Positions 12,264 to 25,502 are shown, counted from the first letter of the stretch. The stretch is DNA of 64,000 bases from Rutidosis leptorrhynchoides (GCF_046630445.1 NC_092335.1:542553001-542617000), one strand, 5' to 3'. Numbers and translations are program-made. The notes: a model not told the origin generated them from the letters alone.

Positions 12264-14078
12264 AGTATTACTTTTATTATTTAATCATTGTTATTACCTT
12301 ACAATATTATATTATATATATTATATTAATATTAATATTAATATTAATAATATTACAATTGAGCAAATCTAATTCACTATTCATCAACAATAAGGAGTAA
12401 GGGTAATTTTGTCTTTTCACGCTAAAAGATATTTATCCCTAACTTTTCATTCTCTCCATTTCCATCTTCACCACCGTGAAGTCTCTGGCGCTTTCTCGCC
12501 CACATCCCTACCACCACCGACTCCTCTTTTTCTCCTTAACTCCTACCTTTATTCCATTACCATTACTTCACCACCACTTCACCTACATCCTCCTTTCGAC
12601 GAATTTTCCGTCGCCACCATCTCCGGCGATTTTTTCCCTCGCCACCGTAGACGGTTACCATCGTCTCCATCGCCACCAAACATCTTCTCCATCTCCACCA
12701 CTACTTCCATCGCTATCACCGTCTCCATCGCCATCCCTGAAGTTGCAATTCCTGATTGTTGGTTCTTCTTTTAGCTTCCGATTTTAGAGATTTACCAACT
12801 ACGCATTCGCTCCTCTGCTATAATTAATTAAGGTATGATGTTTTAAGTTTCTTAATTTTGTTGACTTCCTTTGGTATATTTTGTTAATTGTTATGTATCG
12901 TGTTAATGTTGGTGTTATTTAGCCGATGGACGTCGATTTTTTTTTACAGGCGGTGGACGGCGGATTTTTTAACTGTCGAAAGACGGCGACGGTACACGAC
13001 AGCGGTTTCGAAATCGTAAATATGCTAATTGCAGCTTTTTGTTCTGTAAGAATTGTTCTTTTTAGTTTTGTAAAGATGTAATTTTTTGTGTCAAATATGC
13101 GATTAATAAGATATACAAAGTACAAACGAAGTTGATAGGTAGTAGTTTTTGTTCCTGAGTTTATGTTTAGAAAGAAATAATTTTTTGTTTATGGGTTTTT
13201 TATTGCAAAATATTATTTCTAACTATGCGCAAGAGCAGCTTTATCATCTTCGTCCATTTCCTGTGTTGTAGTGCAACTTTAAGGATGATTTTAGATGCAA
13301 GTTGGGCGCACAGTTTTGTTATCAGGTTTGTTTGTAATTTTGTTTTCTCTCTTTTAAAGCATTCAGTTTTTGTTGGGTTTAGTTGATTTTTATTATCTGC
13401 ACATGTAGATTTATCGACTTCATATGTTTTCTACATTGTAGTTGAATTTGTTTTGTTTCTTATTTTGCAAATTTGTCCTTTATCGTCTTTGAAAATAGTG
13501 AATATTGTTTTGTTTACACTTGATTGAAAAGCTAATGACGAGTCTTAGAATTTGTTAATTTACATCCCCTTATTTTGCGCATGTTCATGGCGATTTTCCC
13601 CCTTCGTCATCGCCTTATGAGGGTTTACGTTTATATGTGGTGAGATATTTTACCCGTTGTTCAATTTTTTTACTATTATCTTTTGGGTTTTTTTGTCAAT
13701 ATTTTTGGGGTTTCGTTGATTTCATAATGATGTTTCTGCTTGGAAAAATAATCTGCGGTTTTTATGTTGTTTTCGTGTTTGGTTTCGAGTTGTTGCGTAT
13801 TTGGTATAGTTATTTGAGGTTATGGCATGTAACAATGACCAAAGAACAATTTCAGGTTATCACACTCAAAAAAGACAAAATAATTGAATGATATACCTGG
13901 TGTGCCTGTTGTAACCATATCTTCATCACATATAGCTTCTGTTAAAAGAGCAGGTATGTTACTATAGGTGTTAGAGAGTTTTTTAAGTTCTTTATCATAA
14001 ATTAGTTATTCACATACTAATGAAATTGAAAGAGAATAGTTGCTTTTTATAGTTGCCCCTTACTGAATGATAAGAAAG

Positions 14079-14410
14079 AAATGGATGTTATGGCCTTAAG
14101 CATCTGCGTTCCTGATTACATGGATCTTTACTTTGTAAACAAAGTGAGTTTTTTAAACTGACTGCATTCTGACCTTTCTCGAAATGATACTAATTTGGTT
14201 TGTATCACTGAAAGTAGGTTTACCAGGTTTTGGAATTGACAGCAACCAGTATTATAATGGTGTATGCGGTTGGAATTGATGGACTGCTCTATCGTACACT
14301 AACAACCATGTAGATGAAACTGATGTTATCTGTGTTGGTGGTATAGTCTAAAACGATTGCATTGCTTTATTCTCATCACGTGGTATGAGTACTTGGGAAA
14401 TTCCTAATGG
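14079..14410 (+). pseudogene. Captured fragment of site-1 protease (subtilase SBT6.1/S1P)
   Basis: Two exon pieces match the catalytic domain of plant S1P by recognition. 14079-14143 reads MDVMALSICVPDYMDLYFVNKV-like and ends at a GTGAGT donor. 14227-14410 begins after CCAG and reads TSIIMVYAVGIDGLLYRTLT, then, after a one-base frame change, DVICVGGI, a TAA stop, and FSSRGMSTWEIPNG, ending at a GTAAT donor. Known: S1P is a Golgi subtilisin-like proprotein convertase that cleaves membrane-bound bZIP factors and RALF precursors. Here the frameshift and stop show a dead copy. Splice-site remnants show it came from genomic DNA, not cDNA, as expected for Helitron capture. Confidence 0.75.
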
Positions 14411-15161
14411 GTAATCATCTTCAAGTTTTATTATTTCTTCATCAAATCTAATCACATAATTATGTTGATAGACTGACAAGATTTTGATTTCGACAGGTGT
14501 TCAATGAATCAGATCTATTATTTTACTGCAAACATAACCACATAGAGCTTGAGCGAATTGGGTGCGCACCTCAGGTATTATCAGCAATCATTCACTATGT
14601 ATCGGACATTAGAGGTGGAAGTTTTTACCCATTTTGATATGTTTAGGTTGATTTGGATTTTCTTAGCCTCTGATGCATAAAACAAGAGAAAATAGCTCCC
14701 AAGTAAGTGGATCAAAATCAGCCACCGTATATTCTCACATGAAGGTTAAGTGTTTCATTGCTTTTTTAAAAGGAGGAAAAGCCTTTTGTAAAAGCCAGGT
14801 GAGGTAATTTTTATAAATTAATATTATTTATTATTAATGATTACTTTTGAATTATTCATACATTAATTGTTTTAACTGAAAATTGTTATTAGCTTCAGAG
14901 AAGCCTTCTGCAAAAATCAGAGGAGGTAATCTTTAGACAACGTATTTTGTCATTAGATTCAAGCTTAATTCGCTCACTACTATTCAAACTAACGGTATAA
15001 GTTATTAGTGTCTCATGGAGCAATTCAAGTTAGACAACTTCTAGCGCTGTAGGTACAATGTCTGAAGACAACTTTTCAGCTGGAGCTGCGGGTACAACGT
15101 ATGACACCTTTTGTATGTACTTTAGTAATTAATATATGCTTTCGTGGTGCCTTTATATAAT

Positions 15162-15260
15162 GGGGGATGATTTTCACACACACTTTTTTGATCCTCACAC
15201 ACCAATTGAGTATTATTAGAAGAGTAAAAGGTTAAAATAGGTGCGTGAGAATCATCCCTC
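15162..15260. mobile_element. Short MITE with GGGATGATT-type inverted ends
   Basis: About 99 bp begins GGGGGATGATTTTCACACAC, and the end read in reverse is GAGGGATGATTCTCACGCAC. Flanks are TA-rich (TATATAAT / ATAATATAAT) and may be a duplication. It lies inside the Helitron-like block. Confidence 0.55.
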
Positions 15261-17671
15261 ATAATATAATAGTTTCATATGTACTTTTGTAAACACGTAA
15301 CGAACATGATGTTACCGCCGCAACGCGCGGTTAACCAAACACTTGTTACATACATGCATATGGATCACCAATCAAATCTATTTTCGCTTACTGTTTGATT
15401 TCTTTTTATCCAAACCACACGCACACAACATATATACATATATTTATGCAACTAAAACAACAAACCATGGATCAAATAAATTTTGCCATTGTCTTCTTGA
15501 TACTATTATCGACTAGAAATCTTAAGACATCTATTTGATTTAACTTTGTACTCAGTATTAAACTGACAATAAATTAGTTAATCCATATCAAATACTTATT
15601 TATTTATTTTCTTTCTGTGGTGTCGGTAGCATAGGACAAGAAAAAAAATCACGGATATTGAATTGAGCATAAAATGGCAGTGTTCTCGTACCTTTTTAAC
15701 TTACACTTTGCATATTTTAACATTATATGTAAACATTCATGCATCAAGTTATATTATATATCCCTTCATATATACATACAGAGATTTCACACGACACTAT
15801 CACTTTCTTCTTCTTCGAACGATAACACCACTCAAACCACCTTGCAACACCTTCAACCCCTATAACAACCATCATCTTCCTTTGCTGCTGCTGCCTCGTT
15901 ACTGTACAAAATCACCATCTTCTCTATAACAGTCACCACAGTAAACCACTACCTCACTATCTTTTCTCTCTACTCTCTCTCACATAATTCTGTTTTCATT
16001 TAGAACCTTCACCCACCATCACCCAAATCATATACAATGAACTGCTGTTGTTCTTTATTAAACGCAAGACTAAACCGTTAAACCTTCACCCATTTGGTCA
16101 CCACCATGAACATCACAACTAACCCGTTTTGATTGAATTATATACAAATCGAACACCCTTACCATGAACAAAACCACTTCATTGTTCGTGTTCTTCTTTC
16201 TATTCCTGTCCGGGACTCAACGGCCATCACATCACCAAACATATCATGTTTTGAAGCTGCTACTTAGTCGTTTCTGTGACGTTTTAAAAACTGTCAAAAG
16301 CCATCACAACCACCACCTTACTTTTCACCTTTTTCGCCACTTTTATCATATCACATACCACCACCTTTGATCATCATCAAACATTATCAATACATGTTGC
16401 TACTCACTATTTATTTCTCCTGTTTTCTATTTCTTTTTCTGGGTTCACAACAGTGACGGGGAGATGTAAATGTTGAGGTAAATAAACATTGCTACAGCGT
16501 ACATTTTTTTTTCTCTATTTCCTTTCCCATTGAACCACTATTGCTACAGCTCATCTATTCTACTTTTCCAGCCTCTGTGATATACAAATTAATGAATGAT
16601 GATGTTGGTTACTTTTACATGTCATCGATTCATTTATCATATAGTACTCCTTATTAAATAGGTATTCCACCTAAATAATTATCCCAAGTTGAAATAAATA
16701 ATTCCCAGTAGGTAAACTACTTTCTAAAAGTTATATGGACCATATTCTCTTGTTGGGACATGTACGACTTTTCTTTCTCTTTCAATAGATATATAACGTT
16801 GTGATGAGGGAATTAACCATTTCGTTGATTATCAAAAGGATTTGGTTCATTGATTTAGAATGGATGGTATGATAATAATGATGTTGTTTGATGGTGATCG
16901 AGCTGTTCTTTTCTCGTTGTCAAACACCTAACCCCATACCCAAAACCCATTGAGTATGATTAGATTATTATGTTAAATTAGAGTGACGATAGGATTATGG
17001 ATGATGGATATGATGATCGGGGTTATGTTGACGATTATAATGATGATAATCATGATAATAATGATACATGATAGATGATGATGAATGAAGTTCACGTTGA
17101 TGATGATTTCGATGTGATTTGGTTGTCTTCCTGTGATTTGGATTTGAGAGAAATTGATGAGAACAGACAATGAGTTATATAGTATTGATTAGTGAAATTA
17201 ATCAGAAAAATGGATATAGAAGGATGGTTAGGGCGTCTTGTATGTTACCGAGAGGTCGCCGGTTCGATACTAGGCGGGGTATATATGTATTTTTTTTAAA
17301 CAACATCCTTCTTGGACTGCTAGTTGGGCTTGATTATTGTTGGGCCGAATCATTGTAGGATGGACTAGTGCAATCTTAGGGAACTTAATTATTTGGCCGT
17401 ATTATAAATTGAGGTTGGGCTGATAGAATGGATATATATATATATATATATAAATGGGTTACAAGTTCAATCAGAAAAGTAGGCTAGATCGAGTGGTGAT
17501 GGGGGTTTTTGGGTTTTTGAGAGGTCGAGGGTTCGAGTCCCGGCTCTGGCGCTTTATTTCTTTTTAGTTTTCAAAGGTAGTTTTCATAATAATAATAATT
17601 ATTATTATTAATATTATTATTAGTAAAAGTATTATTATTATTAATATCATTAACATTATTATTATCACAAA

Positions 17672-17720
<49 letters not shown>

Positions 17721-19298
17721 ATATAACATTTTTATTTATTTTTAGTAGTATTATCATTACTATTAATATTAAAAGTATTTTCTTTTTTTTATCAACGTTA
17801 TTATTATTATTATTAGATTTATCAAGATTTTAGTATTATTTTTACCATTATTATTATTATTATTAGTATTATTAATTATTAATTCAAATAAAGATTTTTC
17901 TATATAAAAATATAATTAGGACATAAAACATGACTATATTAATATTTTTGTAATAAATATTAACTATCTAGTTAAAGTATATTAAAAATAAATATATCTA
18001 ATGAGGTATTAATGAAACATTAAAATAACAACTATATCACTAATAATATGTAAAATTGTTCAATTACAAATATATGTGTTAATATACATTAATGATATAG
18101 GTTCGTGAATCCGAGGCCAACCCTACACTTGTTCAATATTCTCATATGTATTTTTACTACAAAATACAGTATGGTGAGTTCATTTGATTTCCTTTTACTC
18201 TTTACATTTTTGAGACTGAGAATACATGCGCTACTTTTACAACTGCTTTATTAAATGCTTTTGAAATACATTTTGAACTGCGAATACATGAAATGCTTTT
18301 ATAAATGTTTGACGAGATAGACACAAGCAAAACATTCCTCGAATGAATTATGTGGACGTGATAAGTGCCACCATTGAATTATGTGGACGTGATAATTGCC
18401 ACAATTGATATGAATATTTTTCCCCTGATTATTATTTCTTGGTAACCTAAGAATTAGGGAACATCACTAATTTTGAGAATTAGTGCACGCCTAATTGACG
18501 CGAATCCTAAAGGTAGCTACCGGGTTTAACACCCCCACCCAGAATATTCACTAGACTGAAGGGCTAGTGGGCGTGGTGTTTAGTACTTCGAAGTTTATAT
18601 GATTATTATACAGACGAGATGTTCTGTTTTGGGGATATTATTATGCGCATTATATGTTAAGGTCGGTTACCAAGCCAAGCTATGAAAGAAATGAAAAATG
18701 AATGTTATGTATCTAGAGAATGATTTTATACACAGGTTATGTGTATGTTATTTTTGTGCACAAGATATGTATACGGTTACTAAGATTTATGAAAGATGAT
18801 TTCGTACACGAGAAAGGTGTACTGTATTTAAAAGATATCGCATGTACATTACAGGTGGGTATAGGATTCGGGCCCATTTGTACCATGCAGGATTTAAATC
18901 TTGTGGTCTATCAAAAATTATGAATTTTATTGTTTTATGATAAACCTATGAACTCACCAACCTTTTGGTTGACACTTGAAAGCATGTTTATTCTCAGGTA
19001 TGAAAGAAATCTTCCGCTGTGCATTTGCTCATATTAGAGATATTAGTTGGAGTCATTCATGACATATTTCAAAAGACGTTGCATTCGAGTCGTTGAGTTC
19101 ATCAAGATTATTACTAAGTCATTTATAGTTTAGATATATTATGAAATGGTATGCATGCCGTCAACTTTCGATGTAATGAAAGTTTGTCTTTTAAAAACGA
19201 ATGTAATGTTTGTAAAATGTTTCATATAGAGGTCAAGTACCTCGCGATGTAACCAATTGTAATGTATTCGTCCAGATGGATTAGGACGGGTCATTTCA

Positions 19299-19837
19299 AA
19301 AGGAATATACCCGGTGAATTTTATTAATATTGAAAAGATATTACAATGAAGAGCAAACGACTAAGAGACATGCCTCAAAGCCAACTAGCCAAGCCAAAGC
19401 CGACAACCAAAAAAATAATGAGTCCAAAAAATCTAGACCAATCCAACACCCACTATGGAACCTTCCAAGCATCCTTCATAACCTTAACACTAGCCGTATT
19501 CTTCCACCTTATAGAGATAAGCTTTAACCGCACTGTAGAGAAAATTATGGACACCAACTTACCACATGACCGAGAATCCTTCTTAAACAACCTCAAATTA
19601 CGCTCTTGCCAAATATAATATACTGCCGAAGCAAATAGAAACTTCACAACAATATTCTGAGCAGATCGAGAAGCTGCAATCGGACTCAATACATTAATAC
19701 AATCACGCCAATCAGAGCTAGAGAGGGTAATATCCATTGAATGTTTCATAAAAGACCACACCTGAGCAGGGTAAGCACATCGAAAAACAAATGTTCATGC
19801 GAGTCAGGCTCACCACGACAAAAAGGACAAACAATTG
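19299..19837 (-). pseudogene. LINE (L1-type) ORF2 C-terminal end and 3' tail, decayed
   Basis: Read on the minus strand, 19837-19453 gives a zinc-binding zf-RVT segment (CPFCRGEPDSHEHLFF) and then the typical plant L1 tail (FLFASAVYYIWQERNLRLF ... TVRLKLISIRWKN ... WKVP). A one-base frameshift separates them. The 3' untranslated part, with AATATTAATAAAATT, extends to 19299, where element C abuts. The same LINE continues at 32043 beyond solo LTR A: joining the two sides restores the codon run across the A target site. Known role: plant L1 ORF2 encodes endonuclease and reverse transcriptase; only the far 3' part is here. Confidence 0.82.
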
Positions 19838-20426
19838 TGTGACGACCCGACAAAATCGCCATTGACGGCGCCGTCAACTTAGGTCCCGTTACGTGGTCAT
19901 AGTCCCTAAATGAGACGCATTTGACCAAAATTATGTCGCATTCATTTGAAACGTGTATGACTTGCAAAGTTTTAAGTAAATCAAACGGTTCGATAACCAG
20001 TATAAGTTTACAAAAGTTAATAAGTATAATTGAAATAACTTGCAACATAATATAAGTTGAAAATCACGAATGCTATCAATAGCGTATGCATGTAAACATT
20101 AAGTTTGAATCCAAAGGTGCTATCACTAGCGTATGCATGTATGCTTGACCCCAAGCAAGTAATCAAAGTGTGCGGAAGCATGTATCAAGTAGCCAAGACT
20201 GAACCTGAGAAACATATAGAAAACTGTCAACGAAAAACGTTGGTGAAATCATAGGTGTATTTGTAAACGTTGTTTTTGAACCACAAGATTTAGTATATGT
20301 TGATTATCCAAATCATTTGCATTTCGAAGATGTTGTTCGTTTGTCGAGCACTCAATTATCAAGGCTTAACTGAATGGTACCTCTGAATCATAGTGTTAGA
20401 ACCTACACTATACCCTAAAATATATT
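19838..20426 (-). mobile_element. Solo LTR A, left part
   Basis: The unit starts TGTGACGACCCGAC and resumes at 30176 after the nested element B. The total LTR length without B is about 2456 bp. The duplication AATTG precedes it (19833-19837) and follows it (32042-32046, the last LTR base being shared). Removing A rejoins the LINE reading frame exactly. No interior or second LTR exists, so it is a solo LTR. Orientation is inferred from the reverse strand start TGTAATAACCCGCC. Confidence 0.82.
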
Positions 20427-22732
20427 TGATATGCCCGAATCGGACGGTTTATTTATGCGGTGTTGTTAGGTCGCGAAACGTCAATTCAGGATATCAACAA
20501 AAGAAGTTGATTGTTTAATTTATATATGCTGGGCCTAAATCTATTATTCCTTCCTATGGGTTAGCAAGGGCAAATATGACCTAGGGTCATTCCTTGAGCG
20601 GTCGAATTTGAAGCGGAGCTTATTCAAATAATCTAGTAATTAAGATTGGATTTGTACACAATTTAGTATCCAAGACTAGTGGCCAGTTACACCTTGTGTG
20701 GAGAGGCAGGATCCTTTTGGTCCCAATAAATTGGTGACAGTTCGGAAAATCCAACAACCAAGTCCAACCGGTTTATTCTAGACACCACTTTATCCGGAAT
20801 ATCAAATTGTGTAAAGACAATAGTTGGGTTGATTTGATTTATAATTGTAATTAAAATATTAAAGCAATATAATTAAAATAAGCTAGCTAGCTAGCATGCA
20901 ACAACTAAGGACAGAGAAGACGTGGTTCACCATGATTTAAGATAACGTGGTGTCGGGATGATTGCGAGATACTCATTGGTTAGATATACCTTGGTGTAAA
21001 CACTAGATTCCCTACTAAGCGGTTTCCCAATTAACATGTCACGAGGAACTAGGCTTTGAAGATTCTGATCGGATGGACTATGCTCAACTCCCGACGCTTT
21101 ATCCGGTTTAAGGATATAAGCGGCCCATCTTGGATGCAATGCATACCTTGGGCGCACGAACAAAGTAGCATAGCCATATACATATAATATCCAACCTTTC
21201 TTAACACCTTAGTGTATTACCCAAATGAGTGGTTATGATTGTGTTTCGAATTCCTTTCTGTCAATGGTTTGGTAAAATATAAGGGTTTGTAGACAAATTA
21301 GAACATCTGATAGTTCTCAGTCATCCTTAAAGATTTATAAGCTTAGTTTGTATTGTAGTGCGTAAAACCCCCATTTATGATTTAAACCAGCCCTTACTTA
21401 AATCTACCCAATAAATCCCTTAGTTATCCACCATGTACTTGACTTATAGTGGTTCCATAGCTTCTAACCTTGACCATGCTCAAGTGGTCCTATAGTACAT
21501 CAACACTGTACTCTACTGTTGCAACAGTATTTCCTCGAGTCTTATACTCTTGACCAATGTCTTAATCTGGTCATACGGTAATTCTTCATGTACTTTATAG
21601 TATTTCCGATGGGTTCATACCTTGACCAATGTATAAACACAGATAATTAATTACCCTTATAATGTCGACTTTATAAAAGGTTTTAATCACGTTTATTGGT
21701 GGAAGGACGATAATAACGAGGTTTAATATCATAGACAGAAAGCGAGTACGAAACGATAATCATCCCTAACTAACATTATTAAATCATGGCAAACAATCAA
21801 GCAATTACTCACACATCATGGCAACAAGCATTTCTAATATTAATAAATCACAACATCAAACAAGAATATTATAATAAATTAATAAAAGAAAGGATGGATG
21901 TTACCGAATAATGTCGGCAGAATAACACTTGTGTTTCTTTAAAATATCCATAGCGTTACAATGCTTGAAAGCTTCTACTACTAACTACATACTATTCTTC
22001 TATTGATCACTAGAGAGCGACAATAGAGAGATATCTACATTATTCCTAACCCTGTACTTTTCTCTCTCTAGAATCTAGAGAGAGAAAGTAGAGAGAGAAC
22101 TAATCTCCTATAGATCACTAGAGAGCGACTATAGAGAGATATTTGAGAGAGAAGTGAAGAATTGGTGTGTGTTGAAATGAGAAATGAAGTCCTCCTTTTA
22201 TAAGCAAAGATGATGGCAAAATTGTAATTTTTTGGCTGAAAAACGGCTTGCCACTTGGCAGGCCGTTTGGCAAGCCGTTTGGCAGGGGGTTTGTGAGCCA
22301 GACAAGCTATTTTTGATGCCCGTTTGCTGGCAGGCCGTTTTCAAGCCTGGCAGGCCGTTTGGCAAGGGGTTTGGCAAGCCGTTTGCTGGATCGAACTTGT
22401 CTTTCACCTTTTTCGCTCTAGAATCTTCGTTTTAGCTCCGTTTTTGACGATTCTTGCGCCCACGCGTTCGTAATTGAATATACTACAATGGAAGATTAAG
22501 TTAATAAACTTTTCCAAAAATTATAAAATAAGTTATTTAAACGCGAGTTAATCGTCTTAGCCTGGTTTGCTCGTTTTTCATCTGTTTTTAGTGATTCTTG
22601 AAACATAGCCTTTGTAATTACTAAATCCACCAAATTAATCAACAAATTGATTATTTTGGCAATAAAGTTTGGAACTTTATGGTTTTAGGGATCAATATCG
22701 GGGTAAAAAATGTGACTTTTTGGCCGATATCA
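20427..22732 (-). repeat. 3' LTR of element B
   Basis: It matches 27871-30170 with several dozen differences and small indels. The ends are TGATATGCCCG and GCCGATATCA. The reverse-strand TATA-like TTATAAAAGG is at about 22194-22204. Immediately upstream of it on that strand (22235-22395) is an array of GGCAGGCCGTTTGGC / GGCAAGCCGTTTGGC units. Confidence 0.95.
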
Positions 22733-22775
22733 AATATCCCACACTTAGACTTTGCTTGTCCTCAAGCAAACCTCT
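22733..22775 (-). other. Polypurine/3' tract of element B
   Basis: On the minus strand CTTGAGGACAAGCAAAGTCT followed by AAGTGTGGGATATT leads into the 3' LTR start TGATATCGG. The same signal, with small changes, precedes the LTR of element H (63322-63360). Confidence 0.75.
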
Positions 22776-25040
22776 CTTTTATTTTGAGTTCAAGGATGCT
22801 TCTGAGGTTTCCGTTCTATTATTCACGTGGCTTGTTATTTATTATAAGAGAAAGATCAGACAAACCGTCTTCTAAAAGGGTAGAAACTATCTCTGCAAGC
22901 ATGAGGGGAGGTTACATGACTTTGGCTTCCTTACACGGGTCACTCAAATCACTCAAGTTTTTGGGGTTCCCTATCAATCTATGAAATGAATTCGCTCATA
23001 GCCAGTCATGTTGCAAGTATTGTCATAGGATTGACTAAGAATCAAATCTCCACCGGTTAGATGAGGACGGCACTGATATTCTCCCTAATCATTCTTTCAA
23101 GAGGAAGAGCGGGTTTAAAGGTTGGTTTGTGGAGAAAAACGAAGGTTTTGATATGGCGAAAAGGGTGATTTTCGAACCATTGAAATTTAGAGAGAATTGA
23201 TAGATTTCGGTTTCATGAGGATATACTTTTTCTAGGAAAGATGATACTCTATTTTTGTTAAAGAGTTTCTTTAGAGGGTGCTGATTTTTAGCGAAGACTT
23301 TGCTTCTTTTCTATAATCTTCTTGGGTCACAATCTTCATTTTCTTGGGGGATATATGCTTTTATTTGAAGAATTTTCTCTTCTTTATTTTTGAGACTTTG
23401 CTCATTCAATTTTTTTTTTTTCATATCCCATCTTTATAACTTTGTCTATTTCTTCTTGTGCCCAGAGAGAAAGTCATTTCACCAGAAATAGGTCTTTATG
23501 ACCTATCAAAAACAGTCTGGAATTTCAGAATTTTTCGACAAGTGGTTGAAGTAAACTTGGTCGATCTATCTCTTTTGAATTTCTAGATTTTGGAAATGAG
23601 AAAGAAAAGAGGGTGGAAAGGGTAACGTATTTGATAGTGAATTTGGGGGTGAGTATTTTCTGATTCATCAACTCTTTAGGATGAGTTGGTCGGTTTAAAT
23701 GCGTGGAGTGGAAACTGAAACGGAGGTATTTGTCTTCTCTATTCAGAATGATTTCGGAAGGAGTATCGCACCTACACCACGTATGGCGCTTACTAACCAT
23801 TGGACTTGAAATGTATGTCAAGGTCAAGTTCTAACTCTAAATGCTAACATCGGCACTCTCAACGGTAAAGATAGTGAAGCATTAAAAATGAATGCTTATT
23901 GGGCCATTTTTGGGGTGCCTCACAGTAATTATATTGGGTCGATAATGCCTAGTCATGCAATGCTCTTTTAGAGAATCGGTTCATCCTTTAGAAGATTTAT
24001 GTCCCCATTTGTCTTAATTTTAGAACAAACGCGCTTGATTTTCAAAAGTACTTTTTCAGAAAGTATCATTTAGTCAAAATTTTGAAAAATTTACGTTAAG
24101 GACAAAGAATCTAAATAGTAGGTATATTCGAAAAGCTTAGTAAAATTTTAAGTTAAGAACATTTTTCGAGCATCTCATAGCTAATTACGGTGTACTACAC
24201 CGCTATCCCACACTTAGAGGAACATTGTCCCTAATGTTCATTCTTAGATTTTAGGGACTAAAATTTCACACTTAGAGTTTGAACATATCGAAAAATGTAT
24301 CTAAGCTCAATATTGGGTTGGAATCCCACACTTAGTGATAAGCTTAGGATAAGGTATAGTTTAAGGATATAATGAAGCAAAATAAATAAACGAAGAGAAA
24401 GAAACGAATTACTCCCCTTGGGTGTGGCTGTGAGCTGAGGATCTGAAGGTAGACAGAGTCGGAACCATCTTCTGCCGAATTCGAATCGGTCTTCTTGAAG
24501 TGTATTCTAGCTCATTATGGTGTTCTCATCCTCCATACAACATCCACCAATACTTGAAATGAAATAATCAACGGATTTCCTTGTCGTTTCATCATTATTC
24601 AAAGAGTCTCCACCACAGGCGTCAAGAACTGTCTATTACTTGTAAAAATGGAAAAGATCAACCCTGGACATGTGATTAAGCTTTAGGCCATAGATTCACT
24701 GATTTTCGTTTTGATGAAAAAGTTATTTGAAAACTTTGAGAGATTTCAAATTAGGTTTTTGAAAGTTCAACAAATCAGTGTATGACTGAAAAGCTTAATC
24801 CCACACTTAAGGTGTTGACTGCCTTTAATTTTAAGACTTTTGAAATAATGTAAATATTGTAGTTAAGTTCATGACAAATAAGAAACTTTGAAAATCTCAT
24901 TTTAAGTATCACTTTCTCACTTATTCAATTAACCTTTATTATCCTAATCTAACTACTACTAAAGCTATAGAAAAATAAACACACGGGTTGCCTCCCGAGA
25001 AGCGCTTGTTTTTGTTCGAGTTACGAGCCTGACTCTAGCA
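22776..25040 (-). mobile_element. Non-coding 3' interior of element B
   Basis: About 2.3 kb between the protease region and the 3' LTR. There are no recognisable pol motifs on either strand. Phrases such as CCCACACTTAG recur (22738, 24208, 24266, 24325, 24796), resembling the PPT-adjacent sequence. Confidence 0.6.
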
Positions 25041-25502
25041 TTATTTCTCAGGAAATCTAGGCGGCTCCCTTACATTCATCAGTAGACACAAGAGGTAATA
25101 TTGGAACATATCGATGGGATTGAAGCGGACATAGAATAAGGTATGTCCAATGAGAGGGTAAGGTGGTTTGAAGTGAATGCTTTGTTTAACTTGAGGTATA
25201 GCAAAGCTATCATCTTCTTTTACCTCCTTGATTGGTGCGGGTTGGTCAAACGGGTCCTCATCACTCCATGATGTGTATGTCATTATGTATTTGAGTGATG
25301 GTTTATAGGGTAGCCCTGACGCAAAATCCGACTTTCTTCTTTGTGACTTTGGGTTGGTCGTAATGTTGTACTCTAAGGATGGAGGTGGGACGATGTCCAT
25401 TGACATCTCTAATACGGTAAAAACATTAGCAACTACTTCGATGCTAGAATCCTCCATCTCTTTCTTCTTATCCGGGCTCTCCATTTCAATTTCTTCATCC
25501 AC
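25041..25502 (-). pseudogene. Acidic region downstream of protease in element B, shifted frame
   Basis: A 153-codon open stretch in a different frame from the gag-protease frame, rich in Asp/Glu near its start (DEEIEMESPDKKKEMED). It probably continues the decayed polyprotein after a frameshift between 25580 and 25502. I recognise no domain. Confidence 0.35.

Larger units (their letters stand above)
12368..15345 (+). mobile_element. Helitron-like insert with captured gene fragments (ends tentative)
   Basis: The block interrupts the LTR of C and has intron/exon-like composition. Its proposed 3' end has a GC-rich hairpin CCGCCGCAACGCGCGG (15315-15330) followed after 11 bases by CTTG and a T. 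That is close to the Helitron rule of hairpin plus CTRR inserted before T, though CTTG is off-consensus. The proposed 5' end is TC after an A at 12368. It carries exons of a site-1 protease gene on the + strand and other unidentified spliced-looking pieces, for example 13900-13955 and 14494-14573. The excess length of this LTR relative to G supports an insertion of about 3 kb. Confidence 0.5.
11889..19298 (+). mobile_element. 3' LTR of element C, enlarged by insertions
   Basis: It starts TGTGACGACCCAGG after the polypurine tract and ends ACGGGTCATTTCA at 19298. 16216-19298 matches the 5' LTR 1-3038. At 7410 bp it is about 3.6 kb longer than the homologous LTR of G (3823 bp). That fits the foreign block at about 12368-15345 plus microsatellite growth. 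The bases after it, AAAGG (19299-19303), would be the target duplication, but the partner is outside the window. Confidence 0.85.

Noticed and set aside
12409-12787. Ser/Pro/His-rich reading frames
   Set aside because: CT-rich, leader-like sequence inside the Helitron-like block; two overlapping frames are open because of composition, with no domain.
20927-21163. 78-codon frame present in both LTRs of B (also 28367-28603)
   Set aside because: Present twice only because it lies in the LTR; no domain, and on the U5 side of the LTR with no sign of translation.
22198-22435. Frames encoding WQAVWQ-type repeats on both strands (also 29508-29863)
   Set aside because: Translation of the GGCAGGCCGTTTGGC array in the LTR; not protein-like and it lies in the promoter region of B.
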